A stretch of DNA of 20,881 nucleotides from Larix sibirica (taxonomy: Eukaryota; Streptophyta; Pinopsida; Pinales; Pinaceae). The DNA lies in contig NWUY0304699255.1 in the NCBI GenBank assembly GCA_004151065.3, forward strand, positions 1 to 20,881, in the 5' to 3' direction. This document shows positions 20,881-20,881 of this stretch, piece by piece (position 1 is the first letter of the stretch; each line of letters begins with the position of its first letter). The position numbers were made by a program, and so were the translations under genes. The notes beneath the pieces are model-generated. The model was not told the DNA's origin. It did not search any database and saw nothing but the letters and a program-made list of their open reading frames with translations.

Positions 20881-20881
20881 C

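Noticed and set aside
1-20881. Linear mitochondrial plasmid of the DNA/RNA polymerase type
   Set aside because: The terminal repeats fit superficially, but no frame is long enough for either polymerase and the repeats are much shorter than in known plasmids.

Overview
This window looks like plant mitochondrial DNA of the expanded, nearly gene-free kind found in conifers and some other large mitogenomes. The reasons are circumstantial. Composition is moderate (somewhat AT-rich, roughly 42-45% GC by eye). There is no bacterial gene packing, no operon and no long reading frame. The sequence is dominated by decayed, dispersed short repeats in both orientations, with short protein-like remnants broken by stops and frameshifts. 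I found no standard mitochondrial protein gene, rRNA, tRNA, group II intron core or plastid insert, so the assignment is an inference. Other repeat-rich eukaryotic DNA remains possible.

Both ends carry the same sequence in inverted orientation: bases 1-58 match the reverse complement of 20823-20880 perfectly. Each copy holds five GGG runs that could form a G-quadruplex. The window may therefore be a whole linear or fold-back molecule, or a contig bounded by two inverted copies of a dispersed repeat. No polymerase gene typical of linear mitochondrial plasmids is present.

Layout, left to right: terminal repeat and small hairpin repeats (1-430); a decayed minisatellite with 12/24-bp phasing (563-1020); unassigned sequence (1021-3640); a broken reading frame with a coiled-coil segment on the minus strand (3652-4345); an AT-rich tract (4370-4660); a head-to-head inverted pair of minisatellite blocks (about 5505-5960); more minus-oriented minisatellite debris (7230-8110); a 29-bp tandem pair (8197-8256); a second broken minus-strand frame (8586-8879); unassigned sequence with local 51-bp and 23-bp repeats (10663-11274); an AT-rich island (12080-12255); two degenerate tandem arrays (13485-13726); two chance-length open frames (13807-14878); a 27-bp repeat pair and a hairpin repeat (14963-16309); unassigned sequence; a third broken minus-strand frame (18595-19068); a hairpin (19785-19831); a degenerate repeat pair (20255-20320); and a last plus-oriented minisatellite block (about 20570-20816) next to the right terminal repeat.

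I see no intact gene and no set of genes that work together. The informative content is the terminal inverted repeat, the phased minisatellite family and the three protein-like remnants, whose source I could not identify.
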